A DNA stretch of 64,000 bases from Rebecca billardiae RCC1528 (lineage: Eukaryota; Haptophyta). The notes beneath the pieces were generated by a model that saw nothing but the letters and a program-made list of their open reading frames with translations, was not told the DNA's origin and did not search any database. The DNA lies in contig OZ251250.1 in the NCBI GenBank assembly GCA_965240325.2, forward strand, positions 372,001-436,000, written 5' to 3'. Within the stretch, counting starts at the first letter, position 1. The number at the start of each line of letters is the position of its first letter. Of the stretch, positions 23,325 to 31,704 are shown piece by piece. The translations under genes were made by a program, and so were the position numbers.

Positions 23325-24082
23325 TGCTAGCACGGTGCTGGGAGAACTTGGGCAAGGATGGAGACGACGAGAACAGCGGCAAGGACGTGAACGGCCATCA
23401 GCCCGCCCCAGTTGCTCCCCTCATTGGGTTGAAGCCAGGCGTGGCAGAGCGCGCGGCAATGCCGCGCGGCTCATCGGCGATCGCGCGCAAGCGCACGCCA
23501 GACTACCTCGCCGCTGCCCTGAGGGGCATGCAGGCTGAGAAGAACCGGCAAGGCGAGAAGCTCACGCTTCTCCGCAAGCCCATCTCCAGCGCTTACGGGC
23601 CTGGCAACACCGCTGACCTGTACTCAGGCAGCCACGCGTCGAGTGCGATCGCACCGCGTGTTGACCGGATTCATGCCGAGTCAATCAAGGATCACCTTGA
23701 GGAGGAGGTTCGCGCACAGCGCGGTGAGGAGGAGCGTTGCCGCTCGCATCCCCCGCCATCGCGCCACTCCATCCGCACGCACGTCGTTGCGCAGGGGATC
23801 TCAACAACTACCGCCCGGGACTTGGCGCCCGCAAGCGCGGCTGAGCGCGAGGCCGAGTGCCCGCAGCTCAAGGAGTGCCTTGCTGCCTCCGAGTCATCGA
23901 ACGAGGTCACCAAGCGTTCCGGGGCAGATGCAGCGCTCGACGCTGCTGCCGCCGATGCCGCTTTGACCGTCGAGGCCCTCGAGCCTGCCGACGCTGCTCC
24001 GCGTGCTGGCCATCTGGCCGCCGCCTGTGACAGCCGCAGGTCGTGCCACCGCCGCAGTCAGTCTGCAGCCTCGCGCGCATGA
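23324..24082 (+). CDS. First open frame of the gag-only element
   Basis: 252 residues, starting at the ATG across the LTR boundary. It is rich in Ala, Arg and Glu with a charged helical middle (SIKDHLEEEVRAQRGEEE), and contains no recognised domain. Its 3' end overlaps, in a different frame, the open frame of the zinc-knuckle Gag protein (that frame opens at 23967). Translation could continue by a +1 shift in the overlap, but the Ty1-type CTTAGGC slip site is absent. It may be a separate N-terminal Gag part, or an inactivated fusion. Confidence 0.45.
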   Translation: MLARCWENLGKDGDDENSGKDVNGHQPAPVAPLIGLKPGVAERAAMPRGSSAIARKRTPDYLAAALRGMQAEKNRQGEKLTLLRKPISSAYGPGNTADLYSGSHASSAIAPRVDRIHAESIKDHLEEEVRAQRGEEERCRSHPPPSRHSIRTHVVAQGISTTTARDLAPASAAEREAECPQLKECLAASESSNEVTKRSGADAALDAAAADAALTVEALEPADAAPRAGHLAAACDSRRSCHRRSQSAASRA

Positions 24083-25898
24083 CACTGTGTCTGAGTCTGA
24101 CCGATCGAACGATGACATTAGCACCGATGAGTGCGACTCTAACGACCCGTATGGTCTGGCAGAGCAAACTATGCTCCAAGATGCTACGACGCGTGACTCT
24201 GTCACAGCGAGCTCAAGCATTAAGTCAGCGGCCGCATTTATTGTTGATGCGCCTGATGACCCAAACATATACGTTTACCCCAAAACTACAAGCCTCACGA
24301 TGGCTTCCGAAGCCGAGCTGCTCGCCACGAGCGACACAAGCAGCCGCGAGATGACCGCCGCAGAGACGGCAGAGTCCTCGTCTGGCACGTATCGACTTGC
24401 GTCGAACGTAGGAAGCGCATACGATGCAGGGGGGGCATCATACACCTGCTTGACGGCAAAGCCGCAGCAAAACCAAGTTGGCGAGCGCGACGCGCGTGCG
24501 CATGCATCAGCTGCGTCAGCCATCACAACGCCACACTCTTGCAAGGAAGAGTATTCCGCCGAAGCTGCCGCGGATGCACATGCATCACCGCTGGACAGAA
24601 CGAGCGTGAAGAAGCCCAAAGAAGGCACCACAGCCTCGACGAGGGTCACTCCTCGCTCGAAGGTAGAGCGCGAATCGCCACAGAGCGCGCGCGACACATC
24701 GACCAATGCACTTGAGTCGAAGAAACGTGACTGGATAGTCATCGAAGGAGGAGTCACAGACTCTAATCCAACCAAGAAGGAACGTGTGTTCATGGCACGC
24801 GAATCATCGGCAGGAGTGGATACACCCGCCACACACAAGCTGACACAGTCGGCTCTGAAATCCAAGCGCGCGGTACACAGCGCGATACGGGATGCACTCG
24901 CAGAAGTGAGCACCTACTACAAGGGCAAATCCTCAGATGTCACACCTGACATAATGGAGCCCAAGGATAGCAAGCTATCCGGCTTTCAACTCATTGCCAA
25001 AGACAAATGGGTGAAAGACGCAGCCAAAATCGATCCATACAAGGCTGACAACGCTGACGCCAACAAGATCGGATCGGTCTACGATCGATCTGCGGCAGCG
25101 ATATTCAAGCAGCTGAAGGACTCTATCGAGCCTCAGTTATTCGCCTATCTGGAATCGAAGCTGCACATCAGCGATCCGACCAAGAACTACTTGGATCTGG
25201 CGCTGCTGCTACAGATATTTGAGCGCGAGCTCAAGATCACAACTATGTCCGAACTCAGGGATGAATTCCTGAAGTTATACCCGACAAAGGTGTCGCCCAT
25301 TGGCGCATCGGACATTATCAAGAAATCCGTCGAGCAAGTCCGCTCATCTCGATATAGGAATCTGGACGATGCTACGATGTTGGTCTTCAAGCTGTATAAC
25401 AGCATGCACGACCATCCCCAAGTCTACGAGTCAGTTATCTCGCACTTCGGAGCGCTCACGCCCGAGCAATGTGTGGATAACACTGACCAGATAATGGCCC
25501 AGATGGAAGATGCCTACAAACGGCACGGCTCAATGAAGCTACTCCATCAGAACAATACCAAGGGGAGAGAGACCGAAAATTATTCCAAGATACGCCAAAA
25601 TGCCGATTATCAGCAAGGCACGCGGCGACGCGGTGACTTTGAGGGCGCCGAAGTCTTCGCCGCTCAGGCCCAAAAGGCTCCAGCCAATGGCGAGAGCGGG
25701 CCGAATAACTCGGACACCGGCAAACGGTGCACTCACTGTGGTCTCAAGAACCATACTGCCCAGCAGTGTTGGAAGCTCCACCCAGAGCTACGCCCCAAGG
25801 CCAACAATTACAACAAAGGCAAAAACAAGGGAGCCAACAAATTTCCCAAGGAGCGTATCCATTTCCTGGATATTCCTGCTCCGGATGCCTATGATTGA
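24003..25898 (+). CDS. Gag-like protein with CCHC zinc knuckle
   Basis: 631 residues from the first ATG; the frame is open from 23967, so the true N terminus may be joined to the preceding frame. The middle (about 310-530) is a helical capsid-like region (LFAYLESKLHISDPTKNYL, then YESVISHFGALTPEQ). Near the C terminus C-T-H-C-G-L-K-N-H-T-A-Q-Q-C forms a CCHC knuckle (C-x2-C-x4-H-x4-C), the nucleic-acid binding motif of retroelement Gag. A Lys/Asn-rich tail follows. No pol domains come after it. The low-GC codon use differs strongly from the neighbouring host genes, in keeping with a mobile origin. Confidence 0.85.
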   Translation: MLAIWPPPVTAAGRATAAVSLQPRAHDTVSESDRSNDDISTDECDSNDPYGLAEQTMLQDATTRDSVTASSSIKSAAAFIVDAPDDPNIYVYPKTTSLTMASEAELLATSDTSSREMTAAETAESSSGTYRLASNVGSAYDAGGASYTCLTAKPQQNQVGERDARAHASAASAITTPHSCKEEYSAEAAADAHASPLDRTSVKKPKEGTTASTRVTPRSKVERESPQSARDTSTNALESKKRDWIVIEGGVTDSNPTKKERVFMARESSAGVDTPATHKLTQSALKSKRAVHSAIRDALAEVSTYYKGKSSDVTPDIMEPKDSKLSGFQLIAKDKWVKDAAKIDPYKADNADANKIGSVYDRSAAAIFKQLKDSIEPQLFAYLESKLHISDPTKNYLDLALLLQIFERELKITTMSELRDEFLKLYPTKVSPIGASDIIKKSVEQVRSSRYRNLDDATMLVFKLYNSMHDHPQVYESVISHFGALTPEQCVDNTDQIMAQMEDAYKRHGSMKLLHQNNTKGRETENYSKIRQNADYQQGTRRRGDFEGAEVFAAQAQKAPANGESGPNNSDTGKRCTHCGLKNHTAQQCWKLHPELRPKANNYNKGKNKGANKFPKERIHFLDIPAPDAYD

Positions 25899-26163
25899 CT
25901 ATCAAGGCAGGGCATGACCCAATAACAAGGTCCAAAATCAAGGCCAAAGAGTGAACATTTGGTGCAAATAAGCCCAGGACTGACTCGGGTTACCCAAAAC
26001 CGTCACACGGAAGTCCCAGCACATGACCCGTATCCTGGCATTGGCAACCATTACTGACTCCAATTCACTCATGCACACAGATGCACAAACAATACCAAGC
26101 CCAAAATCACTCATAATCCAAGCTTAGTCCTCACAGACGAGCGCATATTGGATTGAGGGGGGG

Positions 26164-26476
26164 TGTCAAAGGAATCGCCAATCTACAGTGATTTCCAATT
26201 TCCAATCCAACATTTTACTCGCAGTCACACAGTGGCGGCGCGACCGCTGCGGCGGCGCTCGCACAAAATCCTCCAAAATCAACCTGAACCTCATCCTAAA
26301 ATACAGCAGGACAGCATGGCTGGCGGCGGCATCTGGAAGCATTCTAGATGCTTCCGAAACTCGTGAACGAAACATGAGCCGATCACTCAAAACACGCTGA
26401 GCTCACCACCGCAAAAAAGAGCCGAAGCTCGTCCACGACCTCGCGACCGTCAAGCCTCGAGACGCGTTCCCTGACA
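26164..26476 (+). repeat. 3' LTR
   Basis: A 313-bp repeat matching the 5' LTR apart from two one-base insertions (AAAGG for AAAG and GATTTCC for GATTCC). It is directly preceded by the polypurine tract and directly followed by the first 571-bp-period repeat. Confidence 0.9.
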
Positions 26477-26847
26477 CGGCTCCGGGGGGGAATGAAAAGC
26501 GAGGGAGTCGGCAAAAAGACGAACGAAAGAGGGGAGCACGAAGAAGATGACCGACAAAGAAAGACGACAGAAAAACGAGCACGGTACGCGACGCGCAACC
26601 TCCGGGTACAGTCGCCCGGGTCAACAACAAAGACACAAAAAGAGCCTCACAAAGCCACAGCAGCAAAGAAGGGCTCACCGCCCACAAAAGACGGAGTCTC
26701 TACGAAGCCACAGAGCAGACGAGCACGCAGGGTGGAACACCTGGGAAAGACCAGGCGGGGAGAGAAAAAAACCTCGACAACAAATCCGTCAGAACACTGG
26801 ACGGGACTACAGCCCCTCGCGGGGTGTCCCACAGGAGACTTACGGTT

Positions 26848-26943
26848 TGTCCGAGGGAATGAAGAGCCCGAAACGACTGAGCTAAATCGGTTCGCGCGAA
26901 CCGATTTAGCTCAGTCGTTTCGGGCTCTTCATTCCCTCGGACA
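26848..26943. repeat. Perfect 96-bp palindrome, copy A
   Basis: Two 48-bp arms without a spacer (centre GGTTCGCGCGAACC), beginning TGTCCGAGGG and ending CCCTCGGACA. Beyond the arms, GACTTACGGTT on the left and AACCGTAAAGTC on the right continue the symmetry imperfectly. As RNA or single-stranded DNA this would be one continuous hairpin. Confidence 0.95.
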
Positions 26944-26970
26944 CAACCGTAAAGTCACCTGTTCGAATCC
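26907..26970 (+). other. tRNA-like internal promoter boxes (A box and B box)
   Basis: TAGCTCAGTCG (26907-26917) fits an RNA polymerase III A box and GTTCGAATCC (26961-26970) fits a B box, at about tRNA spacing. The cloverleaf is poor: the D stem can form (GCTC with GGGC), but anticodon and T stems do not pair well, so this is not an intact tRNA gene. It could be the head of a tRNA-derived SINE or a decayed tRNA. Copy B lacks the B box. Confidence 0.4.
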
Positions 26971-27417
26971 AGCGACCGACACGCAGGCATAAGAACTCTT
27001 GGCCCTTCACGCGAAGCGCTTTCGACCTTCACCTCGCGAGAGCCTCGCGGCTCCGGGGGGGAATGAAAAGCGAGGGAGTCGGCAAAAAGACGAACGAAAG
27101 AGGGGAGCACGAAGAAGATGACCGACAAAGAAAGACGACAGAAAAACGAGCACGGTACGCGACGCGCAACCTCCGGGTACAGTCGCCCGGGTCAACAACA
27201 AAGACACAAAAAGAGCCTCACAAAGCCACAGCAGCAAAGAAGGGCTCACCGCCCACAAAAGACGGAGTCTCTACGAAGCCACAGAGCAGACGAGCACGCA
27301 GGGTGGAACACCTGGGAAAGACCAGGCGGGGAGAGAAAAACCTCGACAACAAATCCGTCAGAACACTGGACGGGACTACAGCCCCTCGCGGGGTGTCCCA
27401 CAGGAGACTTACGGTTA

Positions 27418-27513
27418 TGTCCGAGGGAATGAAGAGCCCGAAACGACTGAGCTAAATCGGTTCGCGCGAACCGATTTAGCTCAGTCGTTTCGGGCTCTTC
27501 ATTCCCTCGGACA
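27418..27513. repeat. Perfect 96-bp palindrome, copy B
   Basis: Identical to copy A over all 96 bases. It is followed at once by TCATC (27514-27518), the same five bases that precede the 5' LTR (23009-23013). Confidence 0.95.
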
Positions 27514-27791
27514 TCATCGAATGAAGAAAATGTCTTCGTCAGCAACTTGATCGAATATCGATACCGATATAATTAGTAATAAGCCTTGCGGCCTCAGACC
27601 GAGTCAGCCCCTCAGGCGGCCCGCACGTTCAGAATGAAGACGAAGTGTCGTTCATTCAGGACCGGGGGCCGGGCCGCCCTGCTGGCCTGCGGTCGTCGCG
27701 ACACTGAAGGGCGTCGACGCCGAGGGCACGCGCCGACCGCGCCGCCTAAGCAGCAGGTTCCGGCTATAAGGTTCGGCGCGCCTGACTTAGA

Positions 27792-29828
27792 TCAGGCGCG
27801 CGATGGCACCCGTCCGCCCGCCACGGCGCCGGGGGCCAGCGCGTCACCCCGGAAGAAGGCGTCGATCTTGCCTTGCTGTTGGTACGCCTGCCGCCCGCGG
27901 TGCGGCTGCTGGTGTCGATGGCGGTGCGCGCCGGCGGCTGTGCCACCCGAGGCTCTCACCGCCGAGCCCGCGGAGACGGAGGCGCCGGGCGCGTGTGGAC
28001 GGCTGCCCATGCCCGTGCCTGCGCGCGCCGACACGCCCGCGGCGGCAAAGAAGGAGCCGACGCCTGCCGCCTCGCGCCCGCCTGGCGCGTGCACGCGCGT
28101 CCGAACCGGCGAGGTGCTCGCGCGCGCGAGCGCGGCCGCCTCGCGCTGCTCCTCGGCGGCAGCCCAGCCCGAGCCCGCGCCGTGCGGGTCGAGGGCAGCG
28201 GCCGGGAGCGGATCGGCGCGGGGCGGTGGCGGCACGTGGTGGGGCAGGGCGCGCGCGAGCGAGTCTCCAGACGCGGCCTCGCTCGGGCCGAGGTGTGCGC
28301 GCTTTCTCCGCGCGGCAGGATCGTCGGCGCTCAGCGCGGCGCCATGCAGCGCGAACGCGCCCGGCGCGCTAAACGGCCGCTTGGCCCCACCCGGCCCCAG
28401 GCGTGCGCCCAGCTGGAACGGCGGCGGCTGCGGCGCGCGCGGCGCGCGAGGCGCAGCCAGCGTGCGATTGCGGCGCTCGGCGTCGGCGCCCATGGCGCCC
28501 ATGGCGCCCATGGCGCCCATGCCGTCGAACAACGCGTCGGGCAGCGTGGGGATCGCGCCGTCGAGCCGCGCCGGGACGGGCACCGGCGGCGCGACCGCGA
28601 CGAGCGCTGGCGCCGCCGCGCCGCCGCCGCCGCCGCCGCGCGTGCCATCGGGCTCGGCCTCGGCGCCCGTGTCAGGCTGCTCCAAGGAGCACACGCCGTC
28701 GGCGCGCGCCGCGTCGGCCGCCTCGACGGCCGCCGCGGGCCTGGGCGGCGCGAGGCGGTGCGCAGGCCGGGCGACTGCGCGGCCGGGCGGCGCCAGGAGC
28801 CGGCGCGCCGGCGGGCGCGCCGGCGCATCCGCGCGGCCCTCGCCTGCATCCGCGCGAGTCGACGAGGCAGCCGCCGGTCGCGCGGGCGCGCGCGCCGCGC
28901 CGTCCGCGACGCCGCCGTGGTCGGCGCGGCGCGAGGCGGGCGCGTGCTCGGCCACGTCGGGCTGGGACGGCCTCGCGGCGAGCTGCGCTGGGCGCTGCTC
29001 GCCCTGCTGCCGCGCCAGCTCGCGCTTGTGCCGCTCCATCCGCGCGTCCGTCTGCCGCGCGGCCAGCTGCTCGAGCGCACAGCAGCTGCGCCTGTACCGC
29101 TCCGTGCACCGCGCCAGCTCGGGCTGCAGCACCGCCGCGCGGCGTCGCAGCTCGGCGAGCAGGGCGGCGTGGAGCGTGGCGCGGTCTGCCGGCGGGAGCG
29201 CGCCCACGCGCGCGCCGCTGAGCTCCGCGGCCAGCCGGTCGTACCCGCCGGGACAGTCGATCAGCTGCCGCGCGCGCTTGAGCTCGAGCGCGAGCGCGGC
29301 TCGCTCCGCCTCGCGCTTGCTGGCGGCGAGCGCCTCGTGCGCGTCCTGGAGCTGCGCGTGTGTGCGCGCGAGCTTCTCCGTCGCCAGCGCGAGCTCGGCG
29401 CGCGCCGCGTCCACGTGCGCGCGCTCGTCGAGCACGCGGCGCTGCTCGCACTCGAGCTCGCTCCGCAGCTGCGCGTTCAGCTGCGCGCGCACGCTCGCGC
29501 GCGCGCCCGAGCCGGCCACGTCCTCGCCACGGAAGGACCAGCTGTACGTCGACCAGAGCGCATGTGAGCCCAGGCGTGCGGCTGCCGAGCACGCCTTGCA
29601 GCCACAGCCGCCGCCTGTCTCACGCGCGGCGGCGCATGCCGCGTGCAGCGCGCGGCCGCACGGCGCCACTGCGAGCTGGCCGCCGCCCAGCGGCCGCAAG
29701 CAGCACGCGCACAGCCACAGCTCGACCGGCTCGCTGTCGAGCTGCCCGTCCGATGGCTCGCGCGCCGAATCATCGGCGCTTTCGTCGTCGGAAGACGCAG
29801 CCTCCGCGTACATGTCCGGCTCATCCAT
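27792..29828 (-). CDS. TRAIP: TRAIP-like RING protein with C-terminal PIP box
   Basis: Single exon, 678 residues, from the ATG at 29828. Residues 40-80 align with the TRAIP RING in spacing: C40-x2-C43-x13-C57-G-R59-x2-H62-x2-C65-x11-C77-x2-C80. Where TRAIP has a zinc-binding His after CG, this protein has Arg59. A long coiled coil follows (about 100-200), then a low-complexity Ala/Arg/Pro region. Near the end Q652-x2-I655-x2-F658-F659 is a textbook PCNA-binding PIP box. RING, coiled coil and terminal PIP box in this order is the layout of TRAIP, a ubiquitin ligase acting on stalled replisomes and DNA-protein crosslinks. Function is inferred from this layout. It shares a 219-bp divergent region with the next gene. 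Confidence 0.7.
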   Translation of the reverse strand: MDEPDMYAEAASSDDESADDSAREPSDGQLDSEPVELWLCACCLRPLGGGQLAVAPCGRALHAACAAARETGGGCGCKACSAAARLGSHALWSTYSWSFRGEDVAGSGARASVRAQLNAQLRSELECEQRRVLDERAHVDAARAELALATEKLARTHAQLQDAHEALAASKREAERAALALELKRARQLIDCPGGYDRLAAELSGARVGALPPADRATLHAALLAELRRRAAVLQPELARCTERYRRSCCALEQLAARQTDARMERHKRELARQQGEQRPAQLAARPSQPDVAEHAPASRRADHGGVADGAARAPARPAAASSTRADAGEGRADAPARPPARRLLAPPGRAVARPAHRLAPPRPAAAVEAADAARADGVCSLEQPDTGAEAEPDGTRGGGGGGAAAPALVAVAPPVPVPARLDGAIPTLPDALFDGMGAMGAMGAMGADAERRNRTLAAPRAPRAPQPPPFQLGARLGPGGAKRPFSAPGAFALHGAALSADDPAARRKRAHLGPSEAASGDSLARALPHHVPPPPRADPLPAAALDPHGAGSGWAAAEEQREAAALARASTSPVRTRVHAPGGREAAGVGSFFAAAGVSARAGTGMGSRPHAPGASVSAGSAVRASGGTAAGAHRHRHQQPHRGRQAYQQQGKIDAFFRGDALAPGAVAGGRVPSRA

Positions 29829-30047
29829 CGCGCGGTTCAAATCGTGCACCGAGCGCCATCATCGCACCGGAAGAGCGTGGGTCCGGGCCACTGCCCTGGC
29901 CCGGATTGTTACCCACATAATACACCGCGACTTCGACCAGCGGGAACCCGTCCGGCAACCGCGCGTCGGGAAAAAGTACGGAGGTGCATCTTCGGACGAT
30001 GCAAGCAGGGCGAGGGCCGGCCTGATTGCTGATCGTCGACGACCGTG
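29829..30047. promoter_or_regulatory. Shared divergent promoter region (TRAIP-like and PGP genes)
   Basis: Only 219 bp separate two start codons on opposite strands, so both core promoters must lie here. No TATA box is clear. Confidence 0.55.
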
Positions 30048-31118
30048 ATGCTCGTCCTCGGTCTGCTGGCGCTGTGCCTGTCATCGACCGCGCTTGCGTC
30101 GAACGTTCCGCACAGCGTCGTCCGCCGCGTCGCGCCGGGCCGCTCGTCGGCGCTCCCTCTCGCGTACGGGGTGGCCGGCCGGCGCGGCGGCGCCAGCCGC
30201 GCGCGCGTGCACATGGCGTCGTGCTCGCGCCTGTCTGAGGCGGCGAAGCTGATCGACACCGTGGACGTGTTCATCTTCGACTGCGACGGCGTGATCTGGA
30301 AGGGCGACTCGCTCATCGCCGGCGTGCCCGAGATCCTCGACATGCTGCGCAAGGCGGGCAAGAAGATCTTCTTTGTGACGAACAACTCGACCAAGTCGCG
30401 CAAGGGGTACAAGGGGAAGTTCACCTCGCTCGGGCTGGACGTGCAGGACGAGGAGATCTTCTCGTCGAGCTTCGCCGCGGCGGCGTACATGGAGCAGATT
30501 AAGTTCAAGGACACGGGCAAGAAGGTGTACGTGATCGGCGAGGTCGGCATCCAGGAGGAGCTCGACCTGATCGGCGTGCAGCACATCGGCGGCCCCGAGG
30601 ACGCTGACAAGAAGATCGAGCTCAAGAGCGGCGCGTACGTCGAGCACGACAAGGACGTCGGCGCGGTGATCGTCGGCTTCGACCGGAACATCAACTACCA
30701 CAAGATCCAGTACGCGCAGCTCTGCATCAACGAGAACCCGGGCTGCATGTTTGTCGCGACCAACCTGGACGCTGTGACGCACCTCACGGACGCGCAGGAG
30801 TGGGCGGGCAACGGCGCGATGGTCGGCGCGATCAAGGGGTGCACGAAGCGCGAGCCCACGCTGGTGGGCAAGCCGTCGCCGCTGATGATCGACTACATCG
30901 TCGAGAAGTACGGCATCGCCTCGCGCGACCGCATCTGCATGGTGGGCGACCGGCTGGACACGGACATCCTGTTTGGGCAGAACAACGGGCTGCGCACCGT
31001 GCTCACCCTCTCGGGCGTCACCACCGAGGAGAAGCTGCTCTCCAAGGAGAACGAGATCGCGCCCGACTTCTACGTCGACAGCATCGTCGACTTCAAGGGC
31101 GCGGGCGTCACCGCGTAA
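30048..31118 (+). CDS. PGP: Phosphoglycolate phosphatase, plastid-targeted HAD enzyme
   Basis: Single exon, 356 residues. It hydrolyses 2-phosphoglycolate to glycolate, the first step of photorespiration. The HAD nucleophile motif is FDCDGVIWKGD (about 75-85), followed by FVTNNSTKSRKGY, the cap-domain region, KPSPLMIDYI and the Mg-binding loop MVGDRLDTDILFGQNNG. The leader is bipartite: a signal peptide (MLVLGLLALCLSSTALA) then a Ser/Arg-rich transit-like stretch to about residue 55. This is the plastid import signal of algae with complex plastids. A cytosolic paralogue would lack it. The start is the ATG at 30048. Confidence 0.92.
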   Translation: MLVLGLLALCLSSTALASNVPHSVVRRVAPGRSSALPLAYGVAGRRGGASRARVHMASCSRLSEAAKLIDTVDVFIFDCDGVIWKGDSLIAGVPEILDMLRKAGKKIFFVTNNSTKSRKGYKGKFTSLGLDVQDEEIFSSSFAAAAYMEQIKFKDTGKKVYVIGEVGIQEELDLIGVQHIGGPEDADKKIELKSGAYVEHDKDVGAVIVGFDRNINYHKIQYAQLCINENPGCMFVATNLDAVTHLTDAQEWAGNGAMVGAIKGCTKREPTLVGKPSPLMIDYIVEKYGIASRDRICMVGDRLDTDILFGQNNGLRTVLTLSGVTTEEKLLSKENEIAPDFYVDSIVDFKGAGVTA

Positions 31119-31704
31119 GCGGCTGGGACGACCACCGGACTGCGATGATGCTGCTGCTGCCCGTAGCATCACGGACACGAGCTCGGTGGCGGTGCGGTGC
31201 GCAGCCTGATGGTGCGGCGCCGTGGCCGCGCGGCAAGCTTAGAGCTACTGAGCTCAGATCTAGCGCATGGCGCTGATCAGAAACGACTCGATATCATCAT
31301 CGTCATCACGATGAATAACTACGACGTGTCATCAGCCTCAGACTATCGTATGCGCACAATGCGCTGCTTGCGCGATATATATATTAACTTATTTGAATAA
31401 GCACTTGCACTCACGGCCAGACGATTAAGATTTACGGACGGAAATTTTAATTACGACGTTGATGCCACTATAAATTTACGACCAGCGCCGCCCGCACGAC
31501 TGATTGGCCGCCGACTGGACCCGCCGGTTCGCGCCGCCCTGCGCACGTGACGACGCGCTGCTGCTACTAGCGCTAGGGCGTCGCGGTCTGCCTCTCGAAC
31601 TCGAGGTCCCGACGAGGTGCGCCGCGCGAGGGAGCCAGGCAGATAATATCTGGCAGATTGCGCTGCTGCCCGTGCAGAGTCCGAGAGTGCAGGCGGTGAC
31701 GCGG
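31119..31704. other. Convergent intergenic gap, no gene seen
   Basis: Between the 3' ends of the phosphatase (plus) and kinase (minus) genes. The part 31230-31480 is AT-rich (ATATATATTAAC near 31376) and probably holds both 3' untranslated regions. Confidence 0.4.

Larger units (their letters stand above)
23014..26476 (+). mobile_element. Non-autonomous gag-only LTR retrotransposon
   Basis: Two direct long terminal repeats (23014-23324 and 26164-26476) bound an internal region that encodes only a Gag-type protein. The LTRs begin TGTC and end GACA. They differ by two single-base indels near their 5' ends and otherwise appear identical, so the insertion is young. A polypurine tract (GAGGGGGGG, 26155-26163) abuts the 3' LTR, as needed for plus-strand priming. 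No protease, reverse transcriptase, RNase H or integrase is present, so movement must have used enzymes from a related element. The 5 bp next to each LTR do not match each other. The polarity follows the polypurine tract and the gag frame. Confidence 0.9.
26477..27513. repeat. Two tandem copies of a repeat with 571-bp period, each ending in a palindrome
   Basis: Copy A (26477-27047) and copy B (27048-27513) both begin CGGCTCC plus a G-run, share a purine-rich body of about 370 bp almost without change (a two-base A-run difference, and T versus A before the palindrome), and each contains a 96-bp palindrome. Copy A carries a 104-bp tail after the palindrome (26944-27047); copy B stops at the palindrome. 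The open frames through the body repeat with the unit and show no domain. The unit class is not one I recognise. Confidence 0.85.

Noticed and set aside
26477-26481. Target-site duplication directly at the 3' LTR
   Set aside because: CGGCT after the 3' LTR does not match TCATC before the 5' LTR. The match found lies further right, at 27514-27518.
26491-27455. Repeated open frames of 90-170 residues in the 571-bp-period repeat
   Set aside because: They exist in both directions, follow the DNA repeat exactly and show no domain; better seen as non-coding repeat.
27586-30048. 820-residue plus-strand open frame
   Set aside because: Shadow of the TRAIP-like gene on the minus strand, which carries the RING and PIP-box motifs.
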